From an uncultured Alphaproteobacteria bacterium (GTDB lineage: Bacteria; Pseudomonadota; Alphaproteobacteria; Rs-D84; CACZYB01), in assembly GCA_944390685.1 (NCBI GenBank), contig CALXQL010000003.1, positions 1 to 57,498 on the forward strand: DNA of 57,498 bases, in the 5' to 3' direction. Both the position numbers and the translations under genes were made by a program. Positions 39,174 to 48,490 of this stretch are shown in pieces; positions within the stretch are counted from its first letter, which is position 1; every line of letters starts with the position of its first letter. The notes under the pieces were generated by a model. It saw nothing but the letters and a program-made list of their open reading frames with translations. It searched no databases and had not been told where the DNA came from.

Positions 39174-40023
39174 TTATATATTCTTATCTTTATTATTAAC
39201 CCTTATTTCCTTTAATAGTAATCATTTAAAGGCTCAAGAACAAAATCAAGATGTTTATACTGATGAAGAATTTTATGATGATGGTGAATTTTATGAAGAT
39301 GAGGAATTTTATGAAGATGATCCTCAATATCAAGAAGGTTCTGATCTTTATGAAAATACAGAAGGTATTGATAATACCGATGGTTTATATACTCTTGATG
39401 AAGAAACTGCAAATACATTCAAGCAAATTATTTCTATGGAAAGAGATAATGCAATCATGAAATTGAAACTAGAACAAGAAAAATTAAAGTTGGATCTTCA
39501 AAAACAAGAAGCAGAAAAGAAAAAATTGGAACTAAATCTTGCCGATGAAGAAAGAACAAGAAAACTTAAAATGGAAGAACAAGAAAGAAAAGCTGAAGAA
39601 GCTAGAAAAAAAGCACAAGCTGAACAAGAAAAATTAGAAGCTGAGCAATTAAAAAAACAACAAGAAGAAGAATTAAGTAGAAAAATCATGGAAAAAATTA
39701 ATTCTGCTGACTTTTCTAATCCAGAAGATATTCAAGCCTTAAATCAATTATTAGTACTTTCCGGTGGAGATGCTTCTTTATTGAAAAATAATAAATCTTC
39801 ACAAAAAGAAGAAAATCAAGAAGTGGATAATAAATATGCTATAAAATCTATTGTAGGGGCTGGCGGTAATTTAATTGCAAATGTTGAAAATGTTGAAAAG
39901 AAATCTACTATGAAAGTTAGAAAAGGTTCAATTATTGATGGCTGGTTTGTTGAAAGTATCAATAGTTCAAGCATATTACTTAAAAAAGATGGTATAGCAA
40001 AAGTTATGTATCTTAACCAATAA
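39151..40023 (+). CDS. pilP: Type IVb pilus biogenesis protein PilP
   Basis: The 290-residue protein has a signal peptide (about 1-28). An acidic, Tyr/Phe-rich repeat region (EEFYDDGEFYEDEEFYEDD, about 37-56) comes next, then a long coiled coil rich in Glu, Lys and Gln (about 85-185). A C-terminal PilP domain (about 230-290) has VGAGGNLIANVEN, MKVRKGSIIDGWFVESI and SSILLKKDG. PilP is a periplasmic adaptor. I chose ATG 39151 after GAGGATAG; the start overlaps the end of pilO by 23 bases. The acidic repeats are unusual and may bind a basic partner. Confidence 0.85.
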   Translation: MKLLNKNSYIFLSLLLTLISFNSNHLKAQEQNQDVYTDEEFYDDGEFYEDEEFYEDDPQYQEGSDLYENTEGIDNTDGLYTLDEETANTFKQIISMERDNAIMKLKLEQEKLKLDLQKQEAEKKKLELNLADEERTRKLKMEEQERKAEEARKKAQAEQEKLEAEQLKKQQEEELSRKIMEKINSADFSNPEDIQALNQLLVLSGGDASLLKNNKSSQKEENQEVDNKYAIKSIVGAGGNLIANVENVEKKSTMKVRKGSIIDGWFVESINSSSILLKKDGIAKVMYLNQ

Positions 40024-40034
40024 GGACAAAATAA

Positions 40035-41666
40035 ATGGATGATACCAATTTAGATATGGCTGTGGAGGGTCAAAGTAATAACCCTTATGAAAATATGTCT
40101 CCAAGAGATGCGGCAAATAAATTATTTGCCAATGGTAATAAATTGGAATCTGGGGCAAAAGGAAAATTCCCCGTTGGTGCAGATACTCAAAGTTTATTGG
40201 CTTTGTTCACTGATGGTACATTTTTAGTTTCAAATACTCATAAATTTGATGGTAGGGTTTTAAGTTTTCAATCTCTTGTAAGAAAAAAAGGCGGTGAAAT
40301 AAATAGACCTATTTATGTATCTATGAGTCTTTTGAATTCTATTTATTCCATTGGGGAAAAAAATGCTTCAAAATCTGCTTCATCAGATGATGAAACTTCA
40401 AATAACCAGATGCAGAAAAATTTTGTGGATTTGATTTATCGTGCAGCGGATTTAAAAGTGTCAGATATTCATGTTATAGTTTCAGATCATACGACAATTT
40501 ATTTCCGTATTTCTGGAAGTATGCAGACAATAGTTGAATATGATAAAAATTGGGGTGAAGCTTTTGTTAGATCTATTTTCGCATCTGCTGATATTTCTGA
40601 TTCAAACTATGCTCAAAATGAATTCCAAGTAGGTCAAAAATTAGGGTCTACGCCTCTTCGTGGGGAAAAGGATTTATATTTGCCTGAAAATGTATTGTCT
40701 ATACGTTTGCAATTTAACCCTATTGCCTTTGGAACAAGGTATTTGGTTATGCGTTTATTGTATGCTAACTCTTCGGCATCAAATGATGATAATTTGAAAG
40801 AATTAGGTTTTTCAGATTATGAAGATGATAAACTTTATAAAATGAGATCTTTCCCAACAGGGCTTTGTATTATCGCGGGTCCAACAGGTTCCGGAAAATC
40901 TACTACTTTACAAAGAAATATGATTAAAATGTTAAAGGAAAAAAATTATGAACTTAACCTAATTACGGTTGAGGATCCTCCGGAATATCCTATACCTGGC
41001 GCAAGACAATTACCTGTTACCAATGCAACAACAGAAGAGGAAAAAGAAGAAGCGTTTAACCTTGCTTTGGCTGCAGCACTTCGTTCAGATCCTGATGCTA
41101 TGATGGTAGGAGAAATAAGAACTTTGTCATCTGCAGAATTGACTTTCAAAGCTGCATTATCAGGTCACAATGTTTGGTCAACTCTACATGCTAATTCGGC
41201 TCCTGCTATTATAAATAGACTTCTTGATATGGGAATTGATGCTTTTAAATTGAAAGATGCTGAACTTATTCGTGGTCTTTTATCTCAAAGATTATTTAAA
41301 AAACTTTGTCCTAAATGTAGGGAACCAATCAAAAATCATCCAGATCATCCATCTTATCAAAGAATTTTGAATGCTCTTGGTAAATATGGAATTGAACAAA
41401 CTTTTATAAAAGGTGCCGGATGTCAATTTTGTGGCGGTAAGGGAATTACCGGTAGAATAGTAGCTTCAGAAGTTGTCATGCCTGATTCAACATTCCTTGA
41501 AAAATTAACAAGTGGTAAAAAAGCTGAAGCTGTTCATTACTGGACAAATGAATTAAGTGGTAGAACCCTAAAAGAAGATGCAATTGAAAAAATGCTTCGT
41601 GGTATAATATCTGTTGATGAAGTGGAAAGATGGTGTGGTATGATTGATACAGAAGCTGTTTATTAA
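40035..41666 (+). CDS. pilQ: Type IVb pilus assembly ATPase PilQ (GspE/PilT family)
   Basis: The 543-residue cytoplasmic ATPase has Walker A GPTGSGKSTT (about 282-291), Asp-box-like and Walker B segments (DPDAMMVGEIR) and the His-box STLHAN. The C-terminal four-cysteine zinc site, CPKC ... CQFC (about 430-475), is typical of pilus-assembly ATPases. It should power pilus extension through PilR. The upstream spacing of 11 bases and the shared order with R64 support operon membership. Confidence 0.93.
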   Translation: MDDTNLDMAVEGQSNNPYENMSPRDAANKLFANGNKLESGAKGKFPVGADTQSLLALFTDGTFLVSNTHKFDGRVLSFQSLVRKKGGEINRPIYVSMSLLNSIYSIGEKNASKSASSDDETSNNQMQKNFVDLIYRAADLKVSDIHVIVSDHTTIYFRISGSMQTIVEYDKNWGEAFVRSIFASADISDSNYAQNEFQVGQKLGSTPLRGEKDLYLPENVLSIRLQFNPIAFGTRYLVMRLLYANSSASNDDNLKELGFSDYEDDKLYKMRSFPTGLCIIAGPTGSGKSTTLQRNMIKMLKEKNYELNLITVEDPPEYPIPGARQLPVTNATTEEEKEEAFNLALAAALRSDPDAMMVGEIRTLSSAELTFKAALSGHNVWSTLHANSAPAIINRLLDMGIDAFKLKDAELIRGLLSQRLFKKLCPKCREPIKNHPDHPSYQRILNALGKYGIEQTFIKGAGCQFCGGKGITGRIVASEVVMPDSTFLEKLTSGKKAEAVHYWTNELSGRTLKEDAIEKMLRGIISVDEVERWCGMIDTEAVY

Positions 41667-41677
41667 GGAGGTTTTAA

Positions 41678-42766
41678 ATGCCTATACAAAAAAAGATACC
41701 AAAAAACGCTACTATATTAAAATTATCTCAATATATGGTATTGTTTCAAAATCAAGCAAGATTGAAAATTTATTATAAATTAGCCGCCCTACTTCGTAAT
41801 AAATTTACACTTATGGATGCTCTTGATAGAATTTGGATGATAGAATCAAAAGATGGGCAAAATCCAGATGAACCTATGGCTATTGCTGTTGCTTCTTGGT
41901 TAAAAGAATTGGAAAAAGGTTTGCCTTTTTCAACTGCAATTTATGGTTGGGCTCCAGTAAGAGAAAGATTGATGCTTTCCGTAGGTGATGTTTCAAAATT
42001 GGAAAAAGCTTTACTCAATGTTATAAAAGTTTCAGAAGGTTCAAATAAAATCATTCAACCTTTAATAGGGGCAGTAACATATCCTTTGATGATGGTATGT
42101 TTGAGTTTGTTAATCATTGTAGGTGTGGGTGTTTATATGGTGCCTCCTTTAATGGAATTTGCAAAAAATGCTCAATGGAGTGGAAGTGCAAAAACATTGG
42201 TTGCTCTTTCTAATTTTGTTAAGGTTTATTGGTGGACTTTCCCACTTGGCTTGGGAAGTATAATAGCCATTATTTATTTTTCTTTTGCAAATCTTACCGG
42301 TCCTTTGCGTGTAAGTATTGATAAAATGCCTCCTTGGTCATTATATAGAATGTTTACTGGTGTTTCTTGGCTTATGAGTTTGGCCGCATTGGTGGAATCG
42401 GGAACTCCTATTGCAAAAGCAATGCAATCATTAAGGCAAAATGCCTCACCATATTTAAGAGAGAGAATTGATAAATCTTTGATGTTTATGAAAAATGGTG
42501 ATAACTTAGGAACAGCTCTTAAAAAAACTGGTATGCATTTCCCAGAAGATGAATTAATTGGAGATTTGGAAATATATTCCGAACTTGATGGTTTCCAAGA
42601 TTCACTTAATACGGTTGCTACAGATTATCTTAATAATAGTATTGAAAATATTAAAAAAGAAGCATCTATGCTTAATTCCTTTGCTTTATTACTTGTTTCT
42701 GGTATTATTGCTTGGGTGCTTTTAGGGGTATTTGATATGCAAAATCAAGTCCAAAATGCAATGTAA
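41678..42766 (+). CDS. pilR: Type IVb pilus inner-membrane platform protein PilR (GspF family)
   Basis: The 362-residue protein has the two T2SSF domains. The first is near 40-165, with VGDVSKLEKALLNV and a transmembrane segment. The second has FTGVSWLMSLAALVESGTPIAKAM and a final transmembrane helix near the C-terminus. It forms the inner-membrane platform on which PilQ acts. It starts at ATG 41678 behind AAGGAGG and is the last gene of the cluster. A prepilin gene (PilS) would be expected next in R64 but ihfB follows, so the pilin must be elsewhere. Confidence 0.9.
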   Translation: MPIQKKIPKNATILKLSQYMVLFQNQARLKIYYKLAALLRNKFTLMDALDRIWMIESKDGQNPDEPMAIAVASWLKELEKGLPFSTAIYGWAPVRERLMLSVGDVSKLEKALLNVIKVSEGSNKIIQPLIGAVTYPLMMVCLSLLIIVGVGVYMVPPLMEFAKNAQWSGSAKTLVALSNFVKVYWWTFPLGLGSIIAIIYFSFANLTGPLRVSIDKMPPWSLYRMFTGVSWLMSLAALVESGTPIAKAMQSLRQNASPYLRERIDKSLMFMKNGDNLGTALKKTGMHFPEDELIGDLEIYSELDGFQDSLNTVATDYLNNSIENIKKEASMLNSFALLLVSGIIAWVLLGVFDMQNQVQNAM

Positions 42767-42833
42767 GAAAAGACTTGAAAAATTTTTATTTTATTGCTTT
42801 AATATACCTAACCAATTATTAAAAGAGGAAAAA

Positions 42834-43118
42834 ATGACAAGAAGTGATATCATAAAAAAAATTTATCAACACAAAAGTAATTTATTACTTCGTGATATTG
42901 AAAAAATTGTTGATATTATAAGCGAAACCATTTCTTCATCACTTGCTGATGGTCATAGAATTGAACTTCGTGGCTTTGGAGTATTTGCTCCAAAACAATT
43001 GGCATCAAAACTCGCTTCTAATCCAAAAGGAGGCGCAAAAATAAATCTTCCTGAAAGAGTGTCTGTTAAATTTAAAGCTGGAAAACTTCTTTCAAATAAA
43101 ATTAACCATAAAATATAA
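42834..43118 (+). CDS. ihfB: Integration host factor beta / HU family DNA-bending protein
   Basis: The 94-residue protein has the HU/IHF fold with IELRGFGVF and the arm region NPKGGAKINLPERVSVKFKAGKLL, including the Pro used for DNA intercalation and a length typical of IhfB. Its N-terminus, MTRSDIIKKI, also matches IhfB. It bends DNA and supports replication, transcription and recombination. ATG 42834 follows AGAGG; the longer frame from 42732 runs back into pilR and is not needed. The following lapA gene is its usual neighbour in alphaproteobacteria. Confidence 0.9.
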   Translation: MTRSDIIKKIYQHKSNLLLRDIEKIVDIISETISSSLADGHRIELRGFGVFAPKQLASKLASNPKGGAKINLPERVSVKFKAGKLLSNKINHKI

Positions 43119-43127
43119 GATTAAAAT

Positions 43128-43349
43128 ATGTTAAAAAACATTTTAAATTGGATAGTTTTTCTCATTTTGTTTTTTGTAATAGTGTTATTTTCTATTGAAA
43201 ATGACAATCTTATGATTTTAAATTTATTCCCTTTTAAAATGGGTATTGAAATGCCTGTATATTTATATACTATCTCTTTGGCTTTTATCGCATTTTTAAC
43301 AGGTGTGATTTTCGCCAAAATTTTTCATAAATCAAAAAAATCTAAATAA
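43128..43349 (+). CDS. lapA: LapA family (DUF1049) inner-membrane protein
   Basis: The 73-residue protein has two transmembrane helices (about 8-25 and 42-63), the LapA-type strand FSIENDNLMILNLFPF between them and a basic C-terminus. In E. coli, LapA/LapB tune lipopolysaccharide synthesis, and LapA sits next to LapB; here only the LapA-like part is present. It lies 9 bases after ihfB and 12 before accD, probably in one operon. Confidence 0.85.
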   Translation: MLKNILNWIVFLILFFVIVLFSIENDNLMILNLFPFKMGIEMPVYLYTISLAFIAFLTGVIFAKIFHKSKKSK

Positions 43350-43361
43350 AGGAGTATTAAA

Positions 43362-44219
43362 TTGGTAAATTGGATTAAAGATATTATTCGCCCTAAAATA
43401 AAGACTATTTTCACAAAAATAAAAGATGTACCTGAAAATATGTGGGTCCCTTGTCCTAAATGTTCAACTTTGATGTATAGAAAAGATATGCATAATCATC
43501 TCAATGTATGTCCAAAATGTGATTTCCATCTTTTCCTTCAAACAGGAGATAGGTTTGATTCTCTTTTTGATGATGCTAAATATCAACTTATTGATCTTCC
43601 AAAAGTAAAAGAAGATCCTATCAATTTTAAGGATTTGAAAAAGTATAAAGATAGATTAGATGAATATAGAAATAAAACAAAACAACAAGATGCTATCGCC
43701 GTTGCATATGGTAAAATTGGAACAAAAGATGCTGTTGTGTGTGTTATGAATTTTGAATTCATGGGTGGAAGTATGGGAACCTTTGTAGGTGAAGCCATAT
43801 TAAAAGGTGCAGAATATGCAGTCAAAAAAAATGCTGCTTTCATAATTGTTTCCGCATCAGGTGGTGCTAGAATGCAAGAATCTATGCTTTCTTTAATGCA
43901 AATGGCAAGAACAACTATTGCTATAAATAAAGTAAGAGATGCTTCTCTTCCTTATATAGTTGTATTTGCTAATCCTACTATGGGTGGAGTTTCCGCTTCT
44001 TTTGCTATGTTAGGAGATATTCATATCGCTGAAAAAGGCGCTTTAATAGGTTTCGCAGGTAAAAGAGTTATTGAACAAACAATTAAGGAAAAACTTCCTC
44101 CTGAATTCCAAACCGCTGAGTATTTAAAAGATCAAGGTATGGTGGATATTGTCGTTCATAGAAAGGATTTAAAACAAACTCTTTCAAACTTACTTAAAAT
44201 GCTTATGCATAACAAATAA
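43362..44219 (+). CDS. accD: Acetyl-CoA carboxylase carboxyltransferase subunit beta
   Basis: The 285-residue subunit starts at TTG 43362 behind AAGGAG. It has the N-terminal zinc ribbon (CPKC at about 31-34 and CPKC at about 50-53), then the carboxyltransferase core with GGSMGTFVGE, SASGGARMQE and NPTMGGVSASF. It moves the carboxyl group from biotin to acetyl-CoA in the first step of fatty-acid synthesis, together with AccA encoded right downstream. Length is normal. Confidence 0.97.
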   Translation: MVNWIKDIIRPKIKTIFTKIKDVPENMWVPCPKCSTLMYRKDMHNHLNVCPKCDFHLFLQTGDRFDSLFDDAKYQLIDLPKVKEDPINFKDLKKYKDRLDEYRNKTKQQDAIAVAYGKIGTKDAVVCVMNFEFMGGSMGTFVGEAILKGAEYAVKKNAAFIIVSASGGARMQESMLSLMQMARTTIAINKVRDASLPYIVVFANPTMGGVSASFAMLGDIHIAEKGALIGFAGKRVIEQTIKEKLPPEFQTAEYLKDQGMVDIVVHRKDLKQTLSNLLKMLMHNK

Positions 44220-44237
44220 TAATATAAGGATCTTAAA

Positions 44238-45176
44238 ATGATATATTTAGATTTTGAAAAAAATATTAAAGAGTTAGATGTTAAAATTAAAGAACTTCAA
44301 GAAGGAAAACAAACTGCATCTATTAAATCAAAAATACAAAAATTAATTGATAAACGTGATGAAGAATTGGAAAAAGTTTATTCAAATCTTTCTTCTTGGA
44401 ATAGAGTACAAGTGGCTCGTCATTCAAAACGCCCTCATGCAATTGATTATATAAATGGCATGATTGTTGATTTTATTGAACTTTGTGGTGATAGAAGTTT
44501 CGCAAATGATGATGCTATCATTGGTGGTATGGGATATTTAAATGATATGCCTGTTATGGTAATTGGACAAGAAAAAGGATGTGATACTGAAACTCGTATC
44601 AAACATAATTTCGGTATGCCAAAACCTGAAGGTTATAGAAAAGCTATAAGATTAATGAAACTTGCAAGCAAGTTCAATCTTCCTGTTATTTTTTTGGTTG
44701 ATACAGCTGGTGCTTTCCCTGGTGCAGATGCTGAAGCAAGAGGACAAGCAGAAGCAATCGCTAGATCAATTCAAGAATGTTTGGATATTGAAGTGCCTTC
44801 TGTTTGTGTCGTTATAGGTGAAGGTGGTAGTGGCGGTGCTATTGCTATTGCTGTTGCTAATTCTGTATTTATGCTTGAAAATTCAGTATATTCAGTTATA
44901 TCTCCTGAAGGTTGTGCTTCAATACTTTGGAGAAGTCAAGAACATAAGGAAGAAGCTACAAAAGCATTAAAAATGACTGCTGATGATTTATTGGAACTTG
45001 GTATCATTGATAATATCATTAAGGAACCTATTGGTGGGGCTCATAGAAATAAGGAAGAAACTATTCTTAATGTAAAAAATGCAATTTTCAATGAACTTAA
45101 AAAACTTTCTAAACTTTCCAAAAAACAATGCAGAGAAAAAAGAATTGCAAAGTTTGAGGAAATGACTCGTAAATAA
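44238..45176 (+). CDS. accA: Acetyl-CoA carboxylase carboxyltransferase subunit alpha
   Basis: The 312-residue subunit begins with the coiled N-terminus typical of AccA (FEKNIKELDVKIKELQ). The core has RPHAIDYI, FGDRSFANDDAI-like (LCGDRSFAND), GQEKG, FGMPKPEGYRKA, PVIFLVDTAGAFPG and GEGGSGGAIAIAVAN. With AccD it forms the carboxyltransferase tetramer. Direct accD-accA adjacency is convenient for stoichiometry; in many alphaproteobacteria accD is instead followed by folC. Confidence 0.97.
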   Translation: MIYLDFEKNIKELDVKIKELQEGKQTASIKSKIQKLIDKRDEELEKVYSNLSSWNRVQVARHSKRPHAIDYINGMIVDFIELCGDRSFANDDAIIGGMGYLNDMPVMVIGQEKGCDTETRIKHNFGMPKPEGYRKAIRLMKLASKFNLPVIFLVDTAGAFPGADAEARGQAEAIARSIQECLDIEVPSVCVVIGEGGSGGAIAIAVANSVFMLENSVYSVISPEGCASILWRSQEHKEEATKALKMTADDLLELGIIDNIIKEPIGGAHRNKEETILNVKNAIFNELKKLSKLSKKQCREKRIAKFEEMTRK

Positions 45177-45177
45177 A

Positions 45178-45837
45178 ATGCGAAATCTTTTCATAGTAAG
45201 ACATGGGGAAACAGAACTTAATGGTAAAGGTATCATTCAATGTCAGAGTGATACTTATTCCCTAAATCAAAATGGAAGAGAAGATGCAAAATATCTTGCC
45301 AATATAATTCAAAATTATGACATTGATATTATTATATCTTCTCCTCTTAAACGAGCTGTGGCTACTGCATGTATTATAGCTTCAAAAATACAAAAGCCTA
45401 TCATTCTTATAAATGATTTACAGGAAATGTGTGGTGGAAATGTAAACTCTATGAAAATTACCGAATTTGAAGCTATGAAATTCAATCCTCCTTTAATATT
45501 TAAAGGTGCTGTATCTGGAAGTGATATATTGGTTAGTGATGGTAAGACTATCAGGTCTTCTATGTTATTAAATGATTTAGAATATCAAAATTTTTCATAT
45601 CCAAATGGTGAAACAAAGGCTATTGTGAAAAATAGATTTGAAAATGCAATAAAAAATTTTGCCAATAAAAATAAAAATTATAAAAATATTCTTATTGTTT
45701 CTCATGGTTTAACCATAAAATCTTTTATTGCTGGAATTGATGAACTTTCTGATTTCAAAATGATGCATCATAGGGATATTTTACATTTCTCCCTTGATAA
45801 TGATATATTTTCATTTATAGATTATCAAAAAGCTTAA
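45178..45837 (+). CDS. Histidine phosphatase family protein (phosphoglycerate mutase-like)
   Basis: The 219-residue protein has the RHGE motif (LFIVRHGETELN, catalytic His near 9), SSPLKRAVATACII with the second Arg, and SHGLTIKSF with the late catalytic His. It belongs to the large family that includes cobalamin phosphatases and phosphoglycerate mutases. The substrate is not clear: the middle is shorter on mutase-specific residues. It starts one base after the accA stop and so is part of the acc operon. It ends right against the 3' end of xth. Confidence 0.85.
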   Translation: MRNLFIVRHGETELNGKGIIQCQSDTYSLNQNGREDAKYLANIIQNYDIDIIISSPLKRAVATACIIASKIQKPIILINDLQEMCGGNVNSMKITEFEAMKFNPPLIFKGAVSGSDILVSDGKTIRSSMLLNDLEYQNFSYPNGETKAIVKNRFENAIKNFANKNKNYKNILIVSHGLTIKSFIAGIDELSDFKMMHHRDILHFSLDNDIFSFIDYQKA

Positions 45838-46611
45838 TTATTTTATTTCAATCCATAATGGAGTGTGGTCGGATGGTTTATCCTCACCCCTTGGAAATGT
45901 AGTAATTCCAATATCCTTTAATAAGTTTTTTGCCTCATCATTTATTAGAAAATAGTCAAGAAGTATACCATATCCTTTTTGATAGCACCCTCCCCTATAA
46001 CCATAATAAGTATATGATTTTTCCTTATTAGGATATAAAAGTCTATATGTATTATGTAGTCCTGTTGCAAATAGGGAATTCATAGCATTACGGGATTCAG
46101 GTTGCGCAATTGCATCATCAACAAATGCCTTTGGATTATAAATATCCATATCGGTTAATGCAACATTGAAATCCCCACCTATTATTAAAGGTTCTTTATT
46201 TAAAAGTAATGTTTTTACATATTCTTCGAATTTTTGCATCCATAATAATTTATAGTCAAATTTCATAGATGGAACCGGATTTCCATTAGGGGCATAGACA
46301 CTTGCTATTCTTATTCTTCCATCAATTAAAGCCTCTATATATCTAGCTGAGGTATCTTCTTTATAAGTAGGAAGTCCAGTTATAACATCTTCAATTGAAT
46401 AACGAGAAAGTATTGCAACACCATTATAACTTTTTTGACCATAAATCTTTATATTATATCCTTTATCTTCAAAATATTCGTATGGAAATTGTTCATTTTG
46501 ACATTTAATTTCTTGCATCAATATGACGTCAGGTTGTTCCTTATCAATCCAATTTAGTATATTTTCAAGATGAGCTCTTACAGAATTTACATTAAATGTT
46601 GCAATTATCAT
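45838..46611 (-). CDS. xth: Exodeoxyribonuclease III (AP endonuclease)
   Basis: The 257-residue protein is an exonuclease/endonuclease/phosphatase-fold enzyme of base-excision repair. Motifs seen are IATFNVNSVRAHL, MQEIKC (metal-binding Glu), VYAPNGNP, GGDFNVA (Asp/Asn), and the final SDHTPLWIEI with the catalytic Asp-His. It lies at the end of a minus-strand run with two HD proteins and two unrecognised genes. Its stop abuts the stop of the convergent phosphatase gene. Confidence 0.95.
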   Translation of the reverse strand: MIIATFNVNSVRAHLENILNWIDKEQPDVILMQEIKCQNEQFPYEYFEDKGYNIKIYGQKSYNGVAILSRYSIEDVITGLPTYKEDTSARYIEALIDGRIRIASVYAPNGNPVPSMKFDYKLLWMQKFEEYVKTLLLNKEPLIIGGDFNVALTDMDIYNPKAFVDDAIAQPESRNAMNSLFATGLHNTYRLLYPNKEKSYTYYGYRGGCYQKGYGILLDYFLINDEAKNLLKDIGITTFPRGEDKPSDHTPLWIEIK

Positions 46612-46617
46612 TTATAA

Positions 46618-47253
46618 TTATCTCCAATTTTGTGGGTATATATAATTTAAGGATTTTCCCATGCGTGTTTCAAAACTTTGTTTTAAAATTTCATATTTTT
46701 CAAAAACTGGCATTAAAGAATTAACCAATTCCATAGAATATTTTTGTTTTTTTTCTTCTATTTTTGATTGTAATGAAAAGTATTGATAAGTAGCAGAAAC
46801 AGCATCTGAAAGTTGAACTAATTCATCATAGCTATCATATTCTATATTTGAAATATAATCTCTTATATATTGAGTTGCATTATCATCATTTAAACACTCA
46901 AAATCCTTATCTTTTTTTAAATCTTCCTTTAATGTAAAAGCATGAGTTAAACAATAACGAGCAACATCAGGATAACCTTTTTCTATTAAAAATTTGTATC
47001 CATACCATGCATGTAATAATCTTGGTTGAGATGGATGAAATTGTTTTCCTATATCATGAAGAAGACCTATTTTATAAGCAAAATCCTCATCTAAATTCAT
47101 ATATTTTGCAATTTTTTTTGATAATTTTGCGACCAAGACACTATGAGAAACCCAATATAAATCCCTTCCTTCTTTCAATGATAGTTTTACGCCATCGTTT
47201 AACCATTCATCAATCAAATCAAGACTAGGTATCTTTTTTATTATTTTATTCAT
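46618..47253 (-). CDS. HD-domain phosphohydrolase, paralogue A
   Basis: The 211-residue protein has the HD signature: HSVLVAKLSKKIAKYM, then LLHDIGKQFHP (HD pair), LTHAFTL and QLSDAVSA with the final Asp. HD enzymes are metal-dependent phosphohydrolases acting on nucleotides or phosphoesters. The substrate is unknown. It lies 15 bases downstream of paralogue B and is similar to it by eye over its whole length, so the pair arose by tandem duplication. Confidence 0.85.
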   Translation of the reverse strand: MNKIIKKIPSLDLIDEWLNDGVKLSLKEGRDLYWVSHSVLVAKLSKKIAKYMNLDEDFAYKIGLLHDIGKQFHPSQPRLLHAWYGYKFLIEKGYPDVARYCLTHAFTLKEDLKKDKDFECLNDDNATQYIRDYISNIEYDSYDELVQLSDAVSATYQYFSLQSKIEEKKQKYSMELVNSLMPVFEKYEILKQSFETRMGKSLNYIYPQNWR

Positions 47254-47268
47254 AGCATCATCCCTATA

Positions 47269-47898
47269 CTATATTTCACCATTATAATCAAATAATATTG
47301 CTTTGTCAATAAAATCTGGTATCACTTTATACACTGATTTATTGATTTTTTCTTCTATTTCTTTTTTCAATTTATATATATCTTTAAAATAATTGCTCCA
47401 ATATGATGGGTTGCCTCGTCTTCTTATTAAATCTAGGATTCTTTGTTCCAAAATAACATATCCTTCCTTTACCGCCATACAATCTGCTAACTGTATAATC
47501 TTATCGTAGTCATTATATTCAATTGATTTTAAAAACTCTATACATAATTTTTTATCATCATTTGATAAATCTGTATTAGGGTCTTCTAAATAACTTATTT
47601 TATCAGTTTTAATCAATGCACCATGGGTAATACAAAAACGACCAATATCAGAAAATCCCATTTCGGTTAGAAGTTTATATCCCTCAACCTCATGAAATGT
47701 ACCACTTTTGCATGTTTGTGGAGTTAGACGCCCTATATCATGAAAAAGTCCAGCGGTATAGGCAAAATCACCATCTAAGCCCATTTCATTTGCCAAATTT
47801 TTTGCAATATCAGCTACATAAAAGGAATGGGTAAGCCAACCGGTGTTGCTTACCTCATTTTTTACTTTATTTATTAAATTTTCTAATTCTTTTTTCAT
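47269..47898 (-). CDS. HD-domain phosphohydrolase, paralogue B
   Basis: The 209-residue protein is the sister of the next gene. It has HSFYVADIAKNLANEMGL, GLFHDIGRLTP with the HD pair, ITHGAL and QLADCMAVKEG with the last metal Asp. Both copies keep all HD residues, so both may be active. The substrate is unknown. It starts within one base of the neighbouring gene's stop and belongs to the same minus-strand operon. Confidence 0.85.
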   Translation of the reverse strand: MKKELENLINKVKNEVSNTGWLTHSFYVADIAKNLANEMGLDGDFAYTAGLFHDIGRLTPQTCKSGTFHEVEGYKLLTEMGFSDIGRFCITHGALIKTDKISYLEDPNTDLSNDDKKLCIEFLKSIEYNDYDKIIQLADCMAVKEGYVILEQRILDLIRRRGNPSYWSNYFKDIYKLKKEIEEKINKSVYKVIPDFIDKAILFDYNGEI

Positions 47899-47899
47899 T

Positions 47900-48481
47900 T
47901 TATTCTATACAGCAATTTACAGCTTTCCTAATACTTTCTTTTAATTTTGACATAGTACCTTTTGATTGTGTTTTTTTTGTATCTTCCGGAACTATATTTT
48001 TTATATTGGCGATATGTTTTTCAATATCTTTTACATTTACACCAACATCTTTTACCCATTTCACATCATTTAAATTTATTGCATTCATATTCAATCCCCA
48101 AAATAGGCAATATAATTCATAAGATTTATCAAAGAGGTCATAGGATTCCTTTGTGTTATTCATTGATAATTGTTTTGTGCCAACTTCCATTAAGCGCATT
48201 GATGTTGCCAATAAATGTTTTGATATGCACCATACCTCTCCTTCATAGGCTTTTATTATTTTTTGAAGAAGAGATTTTCTCATCTCTCTTATTTCATTTA
48301 TTAAATCATAAAATGATGTTTTTCCTGTTTTGGCGCCCGAAAAAACTAAATGTTCCTCAATAGATATTAAATTCATAATTGCAATTGATAAATCTTGATC
48401 GCTTGATAAATCCTTTGGATTAACCTTTTTCATATTATCTATTTTTTCAACAAATTCCTTTAATGTTTCTTTTTTTGCCAT
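47900..48481 (-). CDS. Conserved hypothetical protein (helical, cytoplasmic)
   Basis: The 193-residue protein has no signal peptide and appears all helical. A distinctive region runs QDLSIAIMNLISIEEHLVFSGAKTGK (about 28-53) and GEVWCISKHLLATSMRLMEVGTKQL (about 80-105), then a tetratricopeptide-like helix pair (ESYDLFDKSYELYCLFWGLN). I do not know its function or its named family. It is in an operon between the small membrane protein and the HD phosphohydrolases. Confidence 0.6.
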   Translation of the reverse strand: MAKKETLKEFVEKIDNMKKVNPKDLSSDQDLSIAIMNLISIEEHLVFSGAKTGKTSFYDLINEIREMRKSLLQKIIKAYEGEVWCISKHLLATSMRLMEVGTKQLSMNNTKESYDLFDKSYELYCLFWGLNMNAINLNDVKWVKDVGVNVKDIEKHIANIKNIVPEDTKKTQSKGTMSKLKESIRKAVNCCIE

Positions 48482-48490
48482 GGAAACCTC

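Noticed and set aside
39151-40023. PilP coiled-coil region as an S-layer or M-protein-like surface protein
   Set aside because: The position between pilO and pilQ and the C-terminal PilP pattern explain it better.
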